Notes: generated from the letters alone by a model not told the origin. 64,000 nucleotides of DNA from Rutidosis leptorrhynchoides (GCF_046630445.1 NC_092334.1:107636001-107700000); one strand, 5' to 3'; shown: positions 1 through 12,330, numbered from the stretch's first letter. Made by a program: numbers and translations.

Positions 1-1030
1 AAATGTAAAATATTAAATAAATAAAAGACTTAATTTAAAGCGTAAAGTAAATAACGATAATGAAATTGCGAATAATAAAAGTACGATAAAATAAACTTGC
101 GATAATTAAAAAGTACGATAATTAAAAGTGCAATTAAATACAATAACAATAAATAAAAATGCGATAATTAGAAGTGCAATTAAATATAAAATAAAGGAAA
201 TTAAATATGAAATAAAAGAATTATGCTTATTTAAACTTCCGTAATCATGATGTTTGACGTGTTGATTTTAGTTTTATGCCCATGGGTTAATTGTCCTTTG
301 TCCTGGATTATTTAATATGTCCGTCTGGTTTTTGTCCATAACAGTCCATCAGTCATAAATATAAAGTGCGAGTGTCCTCGTCAAATTATCCTTATACCCG
401 AAGTCAAATATTCTAACTAATTGGGGACTTAAACTGTAACAAGGTTTTATTACTTTGTTTAATAATTACACCAGGATGTCGACTGAGTGTAACCCAAGGT
501 TTTAATACTTTATTATCAATTATGCCAAGTGTCCTTGTACATAATTTCACCCCTGTTTTAATAATTCTAGTGGCTATTAATCCATTCCCGTGTCCGGTTA
601 AATGAACGATTATTTGTACATATAAATATCCCGCCCATCGTGTCCGATCGAGTGTATATGGTTATTTATAGGAATGTTCAATTGTAAATCTTTATATTAA
701 AATTAACAAACTATCATTTAGTTAAACAAATATAAAGCCCATTAATAGCCCATAGTCTAATTTCCACAAGTGTCGTTCTTTTGTCCAAACCCCAATTATG
801 GTATAAAGCCTAATTACCCAATTTTAGTAATTAGCCCAACATCATGATTACTTCGGATTAAATAAGCATAATAATAACTTAGCTACGAGACATTAATGTA
901 AAAAGGTTGAACATAACTTACAATGATTAAAAATAGCGTAGCGTTATACGGACAGAATTTCGACTTACACCCTTACAACATTCGCTAACATACTCTTATT
1001 ATTAGAATTAAAATTAAAATTAAAATTAAA

Positions 1031-1116
<86 letters not shown>

Positions 1117-1912
1117 CGTGTATATTGAGAGAGAGATAGATTATATGATATATTTTTCGTCGAACTGCGTTGGCTTTTATAGGAATTTGAGTCCAGGTGA
1201 ACTCCGCGAGTTGCGTAATTTTTTGCCTTCAAACTCCGCAACACGCGGAGTTTGAAATTACAGCTCACCCAGCTTTGGCTCTTTGTTTGCCGATGATTTA
1301 TAAATATATTATAATATATATATTAATTTTAAGAATTAATTATATATTATATTATATTTATATACATAGTTAACTTGTAATTTTTAGTCCGTTGCATCGA
1401 GTGTTGAGAGTTGACTCTGGTCCCGGTTCCGGATTTTCGAACGTCCTTGCGTACAATTTAATATCTTGTACTTTGCGTTTTGAATCTTGTACTCTTGCAA
1501 TTTTGAGACGTTTCTTATCAATAATTGGAACCTCTTTGATTGTATTTTGTACTTTTGAGCTTTTTGGTCGTTTGCGTCTTCAATTCGTCGAATCTGTCTT
1601 TTGTCTTCACCTTTTATTATTTAAACGAATATCACTTTTAAATAGAACAATTGCAACTAAAAGCTTGTCTTTCTTGAGGAATAATGCTATGAAATATATG
1701 TTCGTTTTTAGCATTATCACTCCCTGTGGAACGAACCGGACTTACTAAAAACTACACTACTGTACGATTAGGTACACTGCCTATAAGTGTTGTAGCAAGG
1801 TTTAGGTATATCCATTCTATAAATAAATAAATAACTTGTGTAAAATTGTATCGTATTTAATAGTATTTTGTAGTAAAAATATAACTATTTCGTATACACC
1901 TCTACGCACATC
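1..1912 (-). repeat. LTR of minus-strand retroelement F, cut by window edge
   Basis: Non-coding, very AT-rich DNA that I read as a long LTR on the minus strand. Its 5' end on that strand would be TGATGTGCGTAG at 1912-1901, next to the leader of element E. No protein domain is visible; the 118-codon plus-strand ORF at 1392-1748 has no recognisable motif. The left part (about 40-200) is a degenerate array of units like AAATTGCGATAATTAAA, resembling the inserted block inside element B at 31602-31800. The other LTR and the internal region must lie outside the window. LTR identity rests on the TGATG start and position, so confidence is moderate. Confidence 0.45.
1037..1114. repeat. (TA)n microsatellite, about 78 bp
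   Basis: Uninterrupted TA dinucleotides. The ORF that reads through it (Ile-Tyr repeats) is an artefact of the repeat. Confidence 0.95.
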
Positions 1913-2216
1913 AGTAGTCTTAATCTAAGGTAATCTAATCTAAAGTAATCTAATTTTAACTATCTATCCTAAGGTTGAATATGTTTTTGATTCTGGCTAC
2001 TGATTCCCTGGTATTTCGATAACAGAGCTCCGCACAAACTATTCAACAAACCAAGTGGCCAGGCCGACTACGAAGAGGCAGGATCCTTTTGGTTCCAATA
2101 TAATTGGAGACTGTTCGGAAAATCCAACAACCAAGTCCGTGTATAATTGTCTTTCTTAGACACCACTAAATGCTTGAGAATAAGTTTGATAGAGAGCAGT
2201 ATTATCTAATACCAGT
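1913..2216 (-). other. 5' leader of element E, interrupted by F
   Basis: Untranslated stretch directly downstream (minus strand) of the tRNA-Asp primer site of E. It holds no ORF. On its left it meets the presumed LTR start of F at 1912, so F probably inserted into the leader of E. Confidence 0.4.
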
Positions 2217-2234
2217 TCCCCGGCAGCGGCGCCA
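2217..2234 (-). other. primer-binding site (tRNA-Asp type) of element E
   Basis: On the minus strand this reads TGGCGCCGCTGCCGGGGA, complementary to the 3' end of plant tRNA-Asp including CCA, with one mismatch to the usual TGGCGCCGTTGCCGGGG. Such a site is characteristic of non-chromoviral Ty3/Gypsy elements such as Athila. It fixes the orientation of E as minus. Confidence 0.85.
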
Positions 2235-3719
2235 AAAACTAGCTTCCCACTTGATATGGCCGAAACGGACGGTTTTATTTGTACGGTGTCGTTAGGTCGC
2301 AACACGTCAGAATCAACTACCAAGATGGGGTACTGTTTTAAATTTATATTTAGCGGAGCCTAAATCGTACTACTCCTTATATTTAAGCCTAAGATAGTTA
2401 TGAAGGAGTAGTGGTTACTTAATTTTTGGAATTTTCTAAATTATAAGACAGATAAAGTAAATGCGATAAAATTTGTAATTCAGATAAGGTTAAAGTAAGT
2501 GCATACTATGATTTCATCAGTTACTTTGCCGAGATTATGGAATGTTGGATCATGAATAGGCAGAGGTCTTGTATTCATTACACTGGTCCTAAATGCCCCT
2601 GTCATAAGACATGTCACTGGGTACTGCGCTAGGCTTGAAGATTCTAAATAGACAGCAACGACCCTTACCCCCGACACCTGTGCAGTCTGATTACAGGCCT
2701 ACACGTTCAGACGGCTCATCCAATTGAGCGACTCGGTTGGGTGACGTATTAACATTCCACAAAGGTCTAAACTTTCTTAAGCATAATAGAATACAGGGTT
2801 TACCATATCCGAGAGACGTGATGTGTTTTGATTCTTTCGTTAATGATTGGATTTAAAAGATAGTTAGGCCCTTAAAAAGAGTTCAACCATAAAGAACACC
2901 ATGGCCAAGTCAAGTTTGACTTCCATGAACACGTTCGGTTATCCTAACGGTTCAATCCTTTATGTGTTCAAAGAAACAGTTCCTTAATTAACCAAGAATC
3001 CCCCAAGCGGGGTGCAATGCTTGAGACCGTGTTATGGTAAAGTGTACTAATCAGCACTGATCGGGTTCCATGGCCTTACTTAGCAGAGGTACATCTTACA
3101 ACAACCGATGTGCTTCAGCGTGCACGTATGAAGTTTATATGCTTGGTGACTACACTAGCATGGTCTGGGACCGACAATGTACTAAGGGTCTAGTAAGATG
3201 TTTCACTATGAAAGAGTCCTCAGTTGGAATCCAAAGCTCAGTAGACTTACTACAACCGGTGTGCCTCAATCGATCTTACATTGTATCCGATAGAATTCTC
3301 TTACCAAGGGGTGACACAGAAAGTGTACTATGAATCGGGGCTCACGACTTCCCAATAACAGAGCCAATAACTACGTTCTATTAGTTGGAAAAGCGATTGA
3401 GTTTACAGCATAATCGGAAAGCATTTTAACGACATACACAAACCATAACATTATTTCGGCATTATAACTGCTTACATCATAGCATACACTAAAGATAACT
3501 ACTCGCTAATCATGGCAACAATATCACAGAACATAATGATAGAAGACATTATATAAAGATAAAGGATAGAAGTACCAGTAGATTAAACGAGTTTCGAATA
3601 CAAAAGTGATAACTTCAAGACTCCAGACCGCTCCTAATACAATATTAGGCGTTCTTCTCCGTGTACTAGGTTTCCCGCACGGAGTCGAAGACCTTGAAAG
3701 TATGACTAATATTGTACGC

Positions 3720-3747
<28 letters not shown>
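3720..3747. repeat. (GA)n microsatellite
   Basis: Fourteen GA units inside the LTR of element E. Confidence 0.95.
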
Positions 3748-3750
<3 letters not shown>

Positions 3751-3774
3751 GAATTGAAGTGTGTGTGTTTGCAA

Positions 3775-3900
3775 GGGCCGTTTGCCCTGGACGTTTGGCA
3801 AGCCGTTTGTGAGCCAGGCAAGCCGTTTAGCAGGATGTTTGTAAGCCAGGCAAGCCGTTTGGCAGGCCGTTTAGCTAGCCGTTTGGCTTGCCTGGTCAGC
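3775..3900. repeat. degenerate short tandem repeat (GCAAGCCGTTTG-like)
   Basis: Units related to GCAAGCCGTTTG, GCAGGCCGTTTA and GCTAGCCGTTTG recur about eight times with variable spacing inside the U3 end of the E LTR. On the minus strand they translate as Ala-Lys-Arg-Leu runs, but this is repeat periodicity, not evidence of a gene. Confidence 0.7.
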
Positions 3901-4120
3901 TGATTTTCCTGGATCATAACTTCATTTCTTGTCTTTCACCGTTTTCGCTCTAGAATCTTCGTTTTAGCTCCGATTCTCTTGATTCTTTTTGCACCGCCTT
4001 TGTAATTACTCGTTGTTCAATTCTAACCGACGAAGTTGGTATTTTTCCGACAAAGTTCAAATCTTTCTTATTTTTGGGCCTTAATACCAGGGTGAAAACG
4101 TGACTTTTTAGCCGATATCA

Positions 4121-5239
4121 GCGTGTTTTCTATTCATGTTTTCGATTTGTTTTTTTGATACCCAAATATGAAAACCGAAACGACAGTGAAAATGAAAATG
4201 AAAATTAAAAATGTAAATGTTTTGTATAACATTTTCGTTCTTTTATAGAATGAGATTCAATTCCATTCAATGTCAATAAAAAACACATTTTTTCACATTC
4301 CATGGAACTTATCGATTCCAATTCCTTCATATTTCAATTCCTTTGACACATTCTATTCTTTTCAAAAAAAAATTTCCAACCAAACGGGCCCTAAGAAGAT
4401 TTCATTTCCATCTACTTCGAATAATGTTGCTGGTAGCGCTAGGATGTTCGAATTTTCTACTTCTTTTATCGGCCCGTTAGGAAAATTCATTTCTTCGCAT
4501 TTTTTGTGGGATACTTTTGGTTGTGTTGGTAAGATCATCGAGGCTAAGTGTTGGAAAGAGTGTTGTTATGCTCTAGTTAAGTTAGAGTCATTTTCACAAG
4601 TGGGTAAAGGTATTCGTTTTTCGAATAGTTCGAAGTTGCTCAAGCGAGTTATTTTTGTTGGTTGCGCCTCCTACAAGTTTAGTAGTTATGCTTTTGCTTC
4701 TTGGTATCTGAGTCTGGTTCAAGGTGTTTCTGTTCGACTATGGTCTACTCTTCAAGTTAATGAGAAGGATGTGAATCGAATAAAATTTAGCGCCTTGGTT
4801 ATCGATAAGGTGAAATTCTTATCGGATAAACTTTTGAATTGTTTGAAGTGTCGAAAAGTTCTTGTGAACAACTGGTGCAAACATGGCGAAATTTGGGGCT
4901 GTTTCGTGCTATGCTAGGATCAGGAAAACTCTGTAATTTGGTTGATGTTCATTTAACCGAGATTGATGTTTTTATGAAGATATGTTAAATGGTCGAAAGG
5001 TGTGGTAAGTTTTAGGGGGTTGTGTGTTTAGATGTTAAAAGGTATTCCGATTAATGACGTCTATTCTCAGAGTTTGTGGGATATGGTATGGGGTTTTGGT
5101 GATGTGATTTGTGTGAAAAAGTCGTCTTGCTGTTTGTTTCAAGTTTGTTCGCTTCTCATGTTTATCGGAAACTCTTCCACCAGTTTCATTCAAGATCTTT
5201 TCAAGGCACGTAAAACGGGAGTGGTTGGCGATGCAGTCG
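4121..5239 (+). other. unrecognised degenerate DNA, left flank of element A
   Basis: This stretch was continuous with 17705 onward before A inserted; bases 5235-5239 (AGTCG) are the left target-site copy. It includes a 215-codon ORF at 4270-4917 and a 70-codon ORF at 5032-5244. Both are rich in Cys, Phe and Lys with weak retroelement flavour and no motif I can name. Around 4260-4395 there is a GAATGAGATTCAATTCCATTC-type block ending in AAACGGGCCCTAAG, the kind of edge seen in plant MITEs, but no inverted partner was found. I assign no function. Confidence 0.4.
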
Positions 5240-5398
5240 TGTGATGACCCGGGAATTTCCGACCAAATTTAAACTTAATCTTTATATATTTCTGACACGA
5301 TAAGCAAAGTCTGTAATGTTGAGTCACAAATATTTCGAACTGTTTCATTTATTCAATTGAACTTCGGCCAATCTCGACGATTCACGAACAACTTATTG

Positions 5399-5457
<59 letters not shown>

Positions 5458-7676
5458 ATATGATTTCTATAAAGAAGTATTATGATATATATATTGGAGT
5501 ATGTATAAAAGATATAAATGTTATATGTATTGTATGTATGATATAATTATTAGATATTACATAATTAATAAACTATAATATTAATATAACAAATGAAATT
5601 TCAAGATAAAAATAGTTGCTATATCAATGATATTATTTTCATTATTATTATATTAATATCAATATTATTATTAGATACATATAATGTATATATGATAGTT
5701 GATACATCTAATTGCTAATACTATTGTTATTAGTAATATCATTACAATTAGTAGTAAATATTATGATTTTAATTATTACTTATATTATTTTATTATTATT
5801 ATTATTAATATATTTATATTTATTATTAATATCAAATAAAACCTAAAAATGAATCAGGAATTCAAATTAGTTTGGTGTCCACATCCAACTTTTATCTTTG
5901 TCTCCTTGAATTCTTACAAATCGTTTAATATCTAGGTAAATTACAAATCTGTATCAATCTTAATCAATCTTTATATTCTCTTATCTATTTCTTCTGTACT
6001 GGATGGAATATAATCGACCTACCTTACTATTAGCAATCACAATTATCTACAACAACCATTTTATTTGATGAATTAAACATAAAAGGAAAAGGCATCCAGC
6101 ACATTAACCACTATCTCAAATTACATATAATATACATATGCAAAGTGAGATACTACACATTTGAGTTTTATGTATTCCATCTTTTCTGGTTCGACATAAT
6201 CAAACACAACATAAAACCCATATCCTCCTTTTTGCTTATCACCAACTTCTTTCTTTTCCCTTCTGATTGACAATCACCACTGCAACCCATTGTGAAACCA
6301 CTTTAAAACTGCTGCAAGGCTTTCGTGTTTTTGCTGATCGGTTTCCTCCTTCTATTAACAGCCACCACTCAAAACTGCTGCTTGAATGCTTCCATTCCTG
6401 TCCAAAACCAAACCCACAACAACCTTAACTGAGAAACACCTGCTATGTTTCTGTCTTTCTGTTTCATTCGCACCTTCAAACCACCATCATCATCCCTACA
6501 ACCTTTAAAACTGTTTCATTTTTTTTTTGTTGCTGTTGTTGTGATCAATCACAACCGTCACCTTAAACACCCACCCAAACACACACCCACCACTACAACC
6601 GTCATAAATTAACCACCTGCAAACTGAATTGTTGCTGCTCGCACAGGTTACTCAAAGATCACCTGCATCACCCTTCTTCCATCACCTTCAAACTTTATCA
6701 AACCATTGATATATGCTATCAATTTAAATGCATACCACTACCATAAACCACCAAGGTTATAACTTCTATTTTTAGGTTATAACTTCTATTTTTTTTACTG
6801 CAACATAGCTTCTATCTTAATAAACGGTTCGAACAACCTAAAACACCTTCATTGTTATATTCTTGCTGCTATTGATCATAAACCATCATCAACCAACATT
6901 TTTCTTTATGTTCCTATTCCTATTTCGAACAATCAAAATCACACAATCATAATAATAACACCATAATGAATTATTTGTTTCAGCCATTCGAATTCTCAAG
7001 CACAAGCAGAAATCTTTTAAATTCAAAGATTACTGCTACTTATATATGTTCCTATTCTATTCACGATTCAAGTAAACTCTTCAAGAATCCTTGTTATTAC
7101 TATTCGTATTTAATTCATTTAAAAAGTTCAGAAAATAGATAGAGGGATAATAGAAATTAATAGAATATCCAAAGAATCGATTACCTACTGGATTGATCCA
7201 TGAACCGATTACTGATTAGTTGATGATGAAGGTTGTGATCTTCACGGATCATGTTCTTGTAACTAGGTTCTTCACTTGATCAAACAAATTCATTATTTAT
7301 CGATTCTCCATCAGGTACCCAAAACAAAATCCATCAAGAACACCACTTATTATCATTCACGATTGATACTTTAAAAATACAGAGAAATTATATATGGAGA
7401 TAAAGAAATTGAGAAAATTTAATGAATCAATTACCTTTTAACTCCAGAATCGATTCCTTGATCGATGATGATGAAAACTGATGATGATTGATGATGATTC
7501 AATGATGAAAACTGATGATGATGATGATGAATTGATTGACGAGTATATCTCGAGTAGCGGTGGATCGATTAATCGATTAATGAGTCGAGGGTTCTATGAA
7601 TTTTGATGTTGTGCTCTCTGCCTTCTCGATCTGTTTGTGGATGCCAACACCGATCCCCTTTTTTATTAGGTATAGA

Positions 7677-7736
<60 letters not shown>

Positions 7737-9428
7737 TATTGTTATTATTAATATTTATTGTTATTATTATATTACTAATTAATCTTGTTATTGTTATTAG
7801 TATTATTATTATTATTGTTATTAGTATTATTATTTTTAAGATCATCATTAATATGATTATCAATATTGTTATTATTAGTAACAAAATTATTTTTACCTTT
7901 ACAAATATAAGCTTTATGATATAATTATGATTATAAATACAAGTATGAATATTTCTATTATATATCACAAATAGTTGTATTTTATTATGATTATAATTGT
8001 GATTAGAATTATTAGGATTATTATTATGAAAATAATACAAATTATAATTATTTTCGCAAATACTAGTATTAGTATCTTTTTACAAATATTAGAATTGTTA
8101 ATATTAACATAAATATTATTAATTATATTATCACGAGTATTATTATTATGTAAGTACAAAATCGATATCATAATTATCACTAACCATAAAATTTATATTT
8201 TCACAAGTATTATTATTAATATCATTGTTATTATTTAAAAGAATTATTATTAACATAAATATATTATTAATATTACTATCATTATTTGTACTAATATTAA
8301 CTTAGTATAATTTGAACTACTGTTTCGATAAACAAATGAAATACATACATAAATATAGATATCTAACACATATAACATAATAAAATTTAATATTTTTATA
8401 TACAAAATGAACATATAAGGTATATATATAAATTATTAACATAGAAATGATATAACTAATACATTTATATATATGTGTGTGTTCAATTACAACTATGAAT
8501 ATTAATAATTATACAAATGATATAGGTTCGTGAATCCGAGGCCAACCCTATACTTGTTCAACGTCGTTCTATGTATTTTTACTACAAAATACATTAGGTG
8601 AGTTTATTTGATTCCCTTTTACTCCTTACATTTTTGGGACTGAGAATACATGCGCTGCTTTTATAACTGTTTTAGGAAATAGACACGAGTAAATCAAAAC
8701 TACATTATATGGTTGAATGATCGAAATCGAATATGCCCCTCTATAGTCTGGTAATCTAAGAATTAGGGAACAGAAACCCTAATTGATGCGAACTCTAAAG
8801 ATAGATCTATCGGGCCCAATAAGCCCCATCCAAAGTACCGGATGCTTTAGTACTTCGAAATTTATATCATGTCCGAAGGAGGATCCCGGAATGATGGGGA
8901 TATTCTTATATGTATATTGTGAATGTCGGTTACCAGGTGTTCAATCCATATGAATGATATTTTTGTCTCTATGTATGGGACGTATGTTTATAAGAAATGG
9001 AAATATGAAATCTTGTGGTCGATTAAAATTATGAAATGATTATTTATGTTAAACTAATGAACTCACCAACCTTTTGGTTGATACTTTAAAGCATGTTTAT
9101 TCTCAGGTACGAAAGAAATCTTCCGCTGTGCATTTGCTCATTTTAGAGATATTATTTGGAATCATTCATGACATATTTCAAAAGACGTTGCATTCGAGTT
9201 GTTGAGTTCATCAAGTTTATTATTAAGTCAATTATAGTTGGATATATTATGAAATGGTATGCATGTTTGTCAACTTTAGATGTAATGAAAGATTGTCTTT
9301 TCAAAACGAATGCAATGTTTGTAAAATGTATCATATAGAGGTCAAGTACCTCGCGATGTAATCAACTGTTGTGAATCATTTATAATCGATATGGACTTCG
9401 TCCGGATGGATTAGGATGGGTCTTCACA
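5240..9428 (+). repeat. 5' LTR of element A (4189 bp)
   Basis: Starts TGTGATGACCCGGG and ends GGGTCTTCACA, immediately followed by GT and the primer site. It contains (TG)n at about 5410-5453, (TTA)n at about 7679-7737 and the inverted motif pair at 5379-5389 and 8526-8536 that brackets its core. The last 900 bp match the LTR ends of B and C. Its short ORFs are low-complexity and not considered genes. Confidence 0.95.
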
Positions 9429-9430
9429 GT

Positions 9431-9442
9431 TGGTATCAGAGC
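9431..9442 (+). other. primer-binding site of element A (initiator-Met tRNA)
   Basis: TGGTATCAGAGC, two bases after the 5' LTR; complementary to the 3' end of plant initiator-Met tRNA. This is the usual primer of chromoviruses. Confidence 0.9.
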
Positions 9443-9860
9443 GGTGGTCTTAGTGAACCATGTCTGCATTAGTGTGTCTAACTGATAAGTTATTAAGATG
9501 CATTAGTGAGTCTGGACTTCGACCGTGTCTGCATGTCAAAAGTTTTGCTTATCATTTTGTGTCAAAAATTACCTGCTTATCATTCTTAGAGAATCATTTG
9601 CTTATCATTCTTAGTCTAGACACGTTTTACTGCATTGACTGCATGAATAGTGTATAGATAAAATTCATATCTTAGCGTATCTGCTACTTCATATCTTAGC
9701 GTATCTGTTACTGTAACTTTGTCTGTCAACTCCCGTAGATTCCTCCGTAACTTATGGGATTTTAGTATTATATATGCATATGTAAATTATGTATTGCAGG
9801 GTACTAATCTACATACTATAATCTATTTCTTATCGAAAATCCTTCACTTGATCGTACGAG

Positions 9861-10010
9861 ATGAATCCTGTAACCAGTTCGAGTCCCTCAGATTCCGATA
9901 GCTATTTCGATAGTTATTCCGACAGCTATTCCGACATAGATGTCCACCTAAACTCCGAAAACAGCGTCATCGTCATGAATCAACCAATCAGCCATTATCA
10001 ATTCATTTGA
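9861..10010 (+). CDS. short Ser/Asp-rich leader ORF of element A (49 codons)
   Basis: An uninterrupted reading frame starting MNPVTSSSPSDSDS with repeated Ser-Asp-Ser-Tyr units. It sits in the same place (primer site to internal tract) as the longer acidic ORF of element C (41337-41951). The copy in element B starts at 32885 on the minus strand and stops after three codons. It may be the remnant of a leader-encoded acidic protein of this element group. Whether it is translated is unknown. Confidence 0.4.
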   Translation: MNPVTSSSPSDSDSYFDSYSDSYSDIDVHLNSENSVIVMNQPISHYQFI

Positions 10011-10074
10011 TGGGTTCGTAGTCGACTTAATTAATGGAAACACGCAGAAAGCAATCCCTTCCACCAACCGAATT

Positions 10075-10399
10075 CACCTCACAATGAACCTGAAGCGTTT
10101 ACCGACGAACCTGTTCGAGACACCATTTTCAGTCTCATTTCCAGGGTAACTCGACAAGATTATATTCTATCCACAATTCTGAACCTTATTCATCCGCTTG
10201 TTCCAATCGACAATCATCCCGGAGTAATGAGTCAACGAGCTTCGCACCCGAGTTGTAGCCTTGAAAAAATATGGTGCAAAATGTACCAGCTTCAGCAACA
10301 TCAGTACCGGCACCAACAGTACCACCAACAACAACATCCGCATCCCACACCTCAACATCACAATCTGTTCCACGAACATCAACACCATACGCACCATAG
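10075..10399 (+). pseudogene. remnant of leader ORF region in element A
   Basis: A frame running from about 10060 to 10310 (Thr-Ile-Phe-Ser-Leu, then an Ile/Leu-rich helix-like stretch) and an overlapping Pro/Thr/Ala-rich frame at 10271-10399 (MVQNVPASATSVPAPTVPP). The same sequence is present, more damaged, in element B at 32400-32690 on the minus strand. No named domain. I read it as an eroded coding region that followed the acidic ORF. Confidence 0.35.
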
Positions 10400-10663
10400 A
10401 TACCAAGGAGTACCAACAGCAATTAACAATGAAGTATTGAACCATAACTTCATTTATATTCTGCGAAGAATATGTGGTTCCTAATGGTTTTAAGGATTAC
10501 TTATTCTAGCTCAAATCGAAAATCATATGAGTTTAATATCATATTAACTCATTCAATCCATGATTACATATGAAGAAAATATATATGTACATATATTTTC
10601 ATAAAGATTGTGAAAAAAAAAAAAAAAAAATTCTTTCATACAAACTGTTAATGATGAAAATAT

Positions 10664-10680
10664 TTTAACGGGTAGGTAAT
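10664..10680 (+). other. internal polypurine-tract-like motif in element A
   Basis: TTTAACGGGTAGGTAAT repeats the core of the terminal tract TTTAACGGGTAGGTAC (13477-13491). Equivalent copies occur in B (32109-32124, complement) and C (42960-42974). It could be a second plus-strand primer (central tract). Confidence 0.5.
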
Positions 10681-11286
10681 ACTCGAGGAATATTCAAGAT
10701 TTCACATTAATAAGTTGCACTGTACATTCTTCAAATCTGATTCAACAGTCATTTACTATCCTACTTACATCCACAGATATATGAATCCGTTCATCACAGA
10801 ATAACCATTTCCATTCAAATTTCATATTTGGATTTTTACCTATCAGAATCCAACAAGTGGCATAATGAAGAAAACATTTGACGGAATAAAATTTGTTAGA
10901 AACAAACAAATTAACTATGAGAAATTTTGTTAAGAATCCACGCTAACAAAATCCTAGCTAACTGTTCCTAGCTAACTGTGGACTATCAACTGTGGACTGC
11001 CAACATTGGACAATTAAAATGAATTAAAATATTAATTGTAACATATGAAACTAAATAATTCTTCAAGTTTGCCACTTGATTTCATCTTAAACCTCATTTG
11101 TATCTTGACGATTACAATCTGTGTTCAAACCTTTCATGATTCTTGAAAATACCTCAATCGAGAGGATGAACCAACCGAACTTCATCTACGGAAGGAAAAA
11201 TTTATGCATATAGTTATGCACCTGAGAAACTCTCGACAATTGAGGAAAAGTTTAGCACATAGCCGCATCAGATCCTTTGGCATTTA

Positions 11287-11517
11287 TTAGCAAAAATAAC
11301 TTTGCGATACCTTTTCAAAGTAGCCAATTTTGTCACAGCTCCAGCAAGTCAACTTCGACTTGTCATTCGAAGTAGCCTTACTATAATCCTGATATATACG
11401 ATTACCCTTTTGATACCGAAGAATTCTTTTATATTCCACCATATTACCAGCAGACGTACCAGCAACCTCGTTGCTTCTTGGCATAAATCTCTCTGACAAA
11501 TCATTATATTTATTCAT
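11287..11517 (-). CDS. antisense ORF with degenerate zinc-knuckle in element A
   Basis: A 76-codon frame opposite to the transcription of element A. Its C-terminal part reads CWSCDKIGYFEK, like a CX2CX4HX4C zinc knuckle, but the His is Tyr and the last Cys is replaced, so it would not bind zinc in the usual way. The same frame, also antisense to its host element, occurs in B at 30822-31043, where a TA expansion shifts the N-terminal part. It was thus in the common ancestor of A and B. It may be a captured gag or host gene fragment. I do not recognise the rest of the sequence. Confidence 0.45.
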   Translation of the reverse strand: MNKYNDLSERFMPRSNEVAGTSAGNMVEYKRILRYQKGNRIYQDYSKATSNDKSKLTCWSCDKIGYFEKVSQSYFC

Positions 11518-11699
11518 TGAAACCCTATCATATAATCATCTGCATCTTGTAACAAGAACTGCCATACCAATTACCGGGAATCAGCAATCAGTACTTTGAA
11601 AACTCACAGCATATCTACATCAACAGTTATATGTATGACATTTATCTCTAAAAATTATGATCTCTCATTCTGAAATTCTGAAAAGCACTCAGTCACAAA

Positions 11700-12330
11700 T
11701 CAATACTCTGAATGTTGAAAAGCTGAATGATGCAGCAAAAATCGTAAAACGACATTAATCGTTGAAAGTTTTATGATAAAGAATACTATGTTGGAAAAGC
11801 TCAGAAAGGTTGGAACTAGAAAACGGATTGAGCTAACCACGAAGGAGACCAAAGACAAATGCAAGGACCATACCATATATTCAAAGAATCCAGGTAATTC
11901 TGGATCCGATGAAACCTTCAACGAATATCTTGCTCTGTACTCATGTTAAAATCTTGCGGAAAATCTTCCTCATCAACCATCGAACTTAAAAATTCCAAAA
12001 TATCATCATCAATATCTTCGACATTTCTGAGGATATTTTCATAAATATTCTCGTCCGGAATTATATACCTCTGCGTGCTTCCTGTGTATCATTATGTTGG
12101 AAACATTCAATAGAAAATTTAGTACCGAAAAGCGGATTATGCGAAACTATTAAGGAAGCCGTAGACAAATCACAAAGAATAAGTTTGACTTCAAAGAATC
12201 CAAACGATTCAATATCTACTAAAGTCTTTAGCGAATACCTTGCTTCTGACTCCAAAATCTTGCGGGCAAATTTTTTTCTCACCATCCTTCGATATTAGAA
12301 ATTCCAAAATATCATCGTATCTTTCATTAT
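11700..12330 (-). pseudogene. antisense degenerate coding block made of two related units (element A)
   Basis: On the minus strand two units of about 280 bp follow one another. Each has a GAAGATATT..GATGATATTTTGGAATTT start, then a GGATTCTTTGAA.. core encoding PGFFEYMVWSLHLSLVSFV in one (frame 11700-11921) and FGFFEVKLILCDLSTASLI in the other (frame 12061-12285). Both are present in B in plus orientation (30000-30560). The block lies upstream, in antisense order, of the zinc-knuckle frame at 11287-11517, so the three may be parts of one captured gene. No domain recognised. Confidence 0.4.

Larger units (their letters stand above)
2252..4120 (-). repeat. 5' LTR of element E (about 1.87 kb)
   Basis: The minus-strand sequence begins TGATATCGGC at 4120 and ends GGCCATATCA at 2252, 17 bp before the tRNA-Asp primer site, giving matching TGATAT/ATATCA ends. 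No coding potential is evident; ORFs at 2480-2677, 3070-3333 and 3666-3917 have no motif. The partner LTR lies outside the window or was lost, so no target-site duplication can be checked; the flanking base block at the right end is GCGTG (4121-4125). Confidence 0.65.

Noticed and set aside
1392-1748. 118-codon plus-strand ORF
   Set aside because: Lies in the presumed LTR of F in antisense; hydrophobic composition, no family match recognised.
2217-2234. Possible tRNA-Asp gene
   Set aside because: Only the 3' acceptor end is matched, at the edge of an LTR; it is a primer-binding site.
4270-4917. Host gene of 215 codons
   Set aside because: Start lies in low-complexity MITE-like sequence, downstream frames are broken and the region was split by element A; no motif to support a gene.
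7732-8180. Ile/Asn-rich ORFs repeated at 16001-16449
   Set aside because: AT-rich LTR core of A; identical in both LTRs because the LTRs are copies.
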